Source: Branchiostoma floridae
Taxonomy: Eukaryota > Chordata > Leptocardii > Amphioxiformes > Branchiostomatidae
NCBI RefSeq assembly: GCF_000003815.2
Contig: NC_049988.1
Coordinates: forward strand, 17,232,088 to 17,296,087
Direction of reading: 5' to 3'
DNA: 64,000 bases
Part shown: in pieces, positions 60,757 to 64,000 of the stretch
Numbering within the stretch: the first letter of the stretch is position 1
Layout of the letters: the number at the start of each line of letters is the position of its first letter
Notes under the pieces: generated by a model
Databases searched by the model: none
The model's input: only the letters and a program-made list of their open reading frames with translations
Told to the model about the DNA's origin: nothing
Made by a program: the position numbers and the translations under genes

Positions 60757-60940
60757 TGTACAGTCAAACCTGTATTAGCGGCCACCTCTACAGAGGGGCC
60801 ACCTGTCCATAGTGGCCACTTTTTGTCGGTCCCTTGGGTATTTTATCTACAAGTTGCCACCTCTATACAGAGGCCACCTGTCTATAGTGGCCACATTTGT
60901 CCGGTCCCTTGAGTGGCCACTATAGACAGGTTTGACTGTA
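60757..60940. mobile_element. MITE with TACAGTCAAACCTG ends
   Basis: Left ACAGTCAAACCTGTATTAGC, right CTATAGACAGGTTTGACTGT; two internal GAGGCCACCTGTC/TATAGTGGCCAC repeats. Termini related to the element at 3692-4660. Confidence 0.8.
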
Positions 60941-61059
60941 TACAGCAGCGCGACCTGATCTGGGATCCAGCCAATACTTTACACCAAGATCAGTAGCTTA
61001 CACAGTTGTGCACGAAATATCAAGAAGTCAACAATGCAAAAATACTTTACCTTGTATAT

Positions 61060-61241
61060 ACAGTAGAAGCCATTTAATCGTACGCCCCATTTGCCAGCAT
61101 ATTTCGTGCAATTATCCGGGTGGTGCAATAATGCAAAGTTGCCCAGCTGGACTGGCCTTGACCGGTTTAGGATTCAGGGATTCCTTGCAATAAATGTAGA
61201 ATTTTTTGGTTAACCGTTGTGCAATGAACTGGCTTCTATGG
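61060..61241. mobile_element. MITE, AGAAGCC family, fourth copy
   Basis: Starts ACAGTAGAAGCCATTTAATC and ends AATGAACTGGCTTCTATGG. It ends 52 bp before the granulin coding exon. Confidence 0.8.
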
Positions 61242-61295
61242 TACTTACAAATTAGCAGTACTAAAATCTTCTCATTTTTTCCTTAATCTATAGCC

Positions 61296-62875
61296 ATGAG
61301 GTTGCTCGTAGTGCTCCTGTGCTGCCTGGCCCTCTGCAGTGCTGTGCCATTCCCCAAGGGGGCGCACCAATGCCCTGATATCTGCCAACCTGAAGAAACA
61401 TGCTGCAAGTCCAACAGTACACTGACACATGGCTGCTGTCCTATTTCTCAGGTAATCCTCAATATAGAATATTATGAATAAAAAGTGGGGTCGTGTGGCG
61501 CAATTGGCAGGGTGTCTGAGGTTCTAGGTTCGAAACCGTTAATGTGTCACCAATCTTATGCCCTTGGGAATTAGGTACTTTACATGACTTTCCTCACTTC
61601 ACTCAAGTGAAATTGAGTACCTAGCCTCGGTAAGGGTTGTCCCTCGGATAGGATGTTAAATGGAGTTCCTGTGTATGAGGAGAGCCACACCTCGAGCACG
61701 TTAAAGAACCCACCACTCTTATCAAAAAAAAGTATGGGTCCTTCCCAGTGTGGGTGGATCAAATGAATCTGTCCGGATATGTAGCTTTTATAAAGTTCAG
61801 TACAAACCTGGTGTGTTATGTCCTGAGGCATTTTACCGGGAATTTAATACAAAGAAACAAACAAGTAAAGGTAAAGGTAGTCCTGTAGCCTTTTTTAAGG
61901 GCGTAAGGGCACACAGTGGAGTGTTATCCACTGTGTGTAGGGCAAGGTATTGGGAGACAGAGCCTAACCCTCTCCTCCCACTGCCTTTATAAGTTAACCC
62001 TTCCCACCACATCATTATTTTTACACTTGAGGAAAGTGAGGAAAGTTGTGATGAACTTCTTTCCCAAATACTCTCCAAGCAAAGGTTGATGGGAAAAATC
62101 GCAACCTTTTCCTTTCATCTGTTTTTTTCGAAGGCCAATCACCGATCGGAAAAAAGGATGAAAGGAAAAGGTCACAATTTTTCCCACCAACCTCTGCTTG
62201 GAGAGTATTTCCCAAGGCCACAAGATCGTTACCATGACAGGATTTGAACCCTGGACCTCTGACGTCTGGCGCCCTGTAAAATTAGACCTGGAGATGGCCC
62301 TGGGGAGTACTCTGGTACTTTTCAAGTGGCATGTTGCCATTTTAAAACTGTGCTCCATTCAGATGTATCTTAACAGATCATGTTCTGTGCCATGTAATAA
62401 TTGTTCACCTTTATCCACGGGGTAACCTTTATCCGTTGTTTTTAAAAACAGGGTGTTTAGGGATAACAACTCGATGAACGGTGGAATATTTTGAAAATAG
62501 ATGTTACATTTTTTTTAAAATGCAACTTGACTCCACCATCTGTCGACTATATATCCCTAAACACCGTTATTCTAAACAACGGATATAGGTTACCCCGCGG
62601 ATAAAGGTGAAGTAGCGTTAAATGATACCCCCTTCCATGATGTCCTCCAGGCTACCTGTTGCAGTGACGGCCTCCACTGCTGTCCCAGCGGTTTCAAGTG
62701 TGACATTTCCCAGAATGCCTGCCTGCAGGGAGACCTGACCTTGAACTGGTCACCCAAAATGGAGGTCAAATTCCATGCCACGATCACGTGTCCGGGTGGA
62801 ACTCACGACTGTCCTCAGAATACCACATGTTGTTTGACCGGCAAGGGGGACTATGGGTGCTGCCCTCTTGTGAAG
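61296..62875 (+). CDS. GRN: Granulin (progranulin-like), first two coding exons; gene continues to the right
   Basis: A secreted, cysteine-rich growth-factor/lysosomal protein. Exon 61296-61451 (52 codons) has a signal peptide (MRLLVVLLCCLALCSAVPF) and the first half of a granulin module (CPDICQPEETCC, HGCCPISQ). Exon 62651-62875 (75 codons) completes it (ATCCSDGLHCCPSGFKCD) and begins a second module (CPGGTHDCPQNTTCC, YGCCPLVK). Both introns are phase 0 with GTAATC and GTAAAT donors. The paired CC motifs and CCSDGxHCCPxGxxCD are the family signature. Splitting each module between two exons is typical of granulin genes. The ATG lies two bases after an acceptor, implying an upstream non-coding exon. 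No later exon is visible before 64000. Confidence 0.92.
61491..61862 (+). mobile_element. tRNA-headed SINE, most complete copy
   Basis: A box GTGTGGCGCAATTGGCAGGG, B box AGGTTCGAAACCG, core CTTATGCCCTTGGGAATTAG, body CCCTCGGATAGGATGTTAAA and CACACCTCGAGCACGTTAAA, tail AATACAAAGAAACAAACAA. In the intron between the two granulin coding exons. The GCCCTTGGG..core is reminiscent of the Deu-type domain of deuterostome SINEs. Confidence 0.8.
62068..62209. mobile_element. Foldback MITE with about 55-bp arms
   Basis: Arms AATACTCTCCAAGCAAAGGT..AACCTTTTCCTTTCATC and their complement (GATGAAAGGAAAAGGT..TGCTTGGAGAGTATT). In the granulin intron. Confidence 0.85.
62399..62622. mobile_element. Foldback MITE (TTCACCTTTATCCG family), copy 5
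   Basis: Left TTCACCTTTATCCACGGGGT, right CCCCGCGGATAAAGGTGAAG; inner mirror of ACAGGGTGTTTAGGGATA. Ends 29 bp before granulin exon 2, close to its branch-point region. Confidence 0.85.
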
Positions 62876-62904
62876 GTAAATAATTCCATGTACTCTCACC
62901 TCTC

Positions 62905-62930
62905 AAATAAACGTACCGGTACGTTTATTT
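62905..62930. repeat. Perfect 26-bp palindrome
   Basis: Centred on CGTACCGGTACG with flanking AAATAAA/TTTATTT. Part of a repeated stretch with further GTACGT..TTTATTTT motifs to 62985. Confidence 0.85.
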
Positions 62931-62939
62931 TTTTCCGCC

Positions 62940-64000
62940 TCAAAATCCACCCGGTACGTCCTTATTTTAGACGGTACGTTTATTTTTTTTTCAAATTGGG
63001 GCTTTCTTTACTAACCAGGGACCCAAAAAATATTGAAAGTTTGGTATTTTCTGCCCATATGTCCGCGGTATTTTTGCTTAAAATTCACTATTTTCGGACG
63101 AGGCAGCGCAGATTTCCCTGCCGCTAGCGCTATGACCCAAACATAACTAGGGATGCGTACCGGTACGCAGGACCGGTTCTGGACTTGCAAAAACGTTTCG
63201 GTTCAGATCCCAAAATACCGGAACACAAGTGATTCGGTACTGGACTCGTAAAAAAATATATCCTTTTCGTTTTAGACCATCTTTAACCTTCCAAAAATCT
63301 TGAAATTTGCGCTGAACAAAGACGAAAACATCGCCAAACATCGAGGTCACATGCTACACACACAGTCACTTACTTCCGTAAATTCTCTATCAAAACACAG
63401 AAATTAACCACCAACCAAACAAATCAAAAAGTTACCAATACTTTTCCACTATTTTCACCCGTAGTCAACTTGTTTTAATGTTCCAGCAACAAAAAAATCC
63501 TTCCAAAACAAAGCACAGCGTTCAATCGGCTCGAAAACATCCGCCATGTTGGATTCATCAACTCACGCAATCTCGCGGTAATGCGCGAGAGAATTATATT
63601 TTCTGCAGTACCGTTATGTCTCGATAGGGGGCAGTGTCTATGACCTCCTTGGTTTCTGCAACATTGAAAATAGCACAAGTGGTGAATAAGGTATTGTAAG
63701 TTGGAATGTTTCTTCAAAATGTTATTTTGTAACAATGATTATAAAATAAACGTCTTTTTTTATTCAATTTTTATTTTCATTCATTTTTTCACTTTTATTT
63801 TAATCTTTGTTGATGGTGTGACACTCCATAATACAGAAAATATGTGTAATAACATAGGAATTATTCTGTTCATTATTTATACAATTAACTGATATGGTAC
63901 TGAGGCATAAATAAATAAAAAGAGCCTACCTGCTTATCATCTTCTCTTGGACTGAAGTAGCATGGACACAGTTTACATGTCAATTTGGTATTTTTCCGGG
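62940..64000. other. Granulin intron, repeat-derived, no exon recognised
   Basis: Includes GATGCGTACCGGTACGCAGG near 63152 (another palindromic core) and AT-rich DNA. No CC-rich granulin exon visible to the window end. Confidence 0.5.

Overview
The window looks like an invertebrate deuterostome genome, most likely the amphioxus Branchiostoma. The genes have many short exons with GT..AG introns and no operons. The gene set (a ciliary opsin-like receptor, a dynein heavy chain, a granulin) is animal. Introns and intergenic DNA are packed with small inverted-repeat elements, 5S- and tRNA-headed SINE-like repeats and non-LTR retrotransposon scraps. The species is an inference from style and content, not from a search.

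Layout. 1-2030: repeat-rich flank. 2031-5685 (+): a three-exon, 349-residue opsin with a retinal-type lysine but several altered hallmark residues. Its second intron holds a 5S-rRNA-like sequence and a 1 kb non-autonomous transposon. 6611-48688 (-): 57 coding exons of one dynein heavy chain, phase-consistent from Met1 to about residue 2904, covering tail, linker, AAA1, AAA2, AAA3 and the start of the route to AAA4. AAA4-6, stalk and C-terminal domain are not visible; the opsin gene sits where they would be expected. AAA1 has altered Walker B/sensor residues, suggesting a divergent member such as DNHD1. Many of its exons have truncated tandem copies in the adjoining intron.

48743-49900: 5' untranslated exon and promoter side of the dynein gene. 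50226-56755: a 90-bp satellite arranged as two arrays pointing at each other, with a decayed centre and a 1 kb insertion. This is flanked by a 120-bp inverted duplication (49637-49757 and 57170-57292) that includes a short ORF start on each side, so the whole 7.6 kb is a giant foldback structure. 57517-62875 (+): start of a granulin gene: a CLEAR/E-box and AP-1 motif, a probable non-coding first exon (donor at 57641), a 3.6 kb intron full of repeats (including a 1.55 kb transposon with inverted ends), and two coding exons giving a signal peptide, one whole granulin module and the start of a second. The gene runs off the right end.

The dynein would act in cilia/flagella, the opsin in light sensing, and granulin in the secretory/lysosomal route. 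Nothing in the sequence suggests that the three work together; the shared theme is heavy remodelling by repeats.
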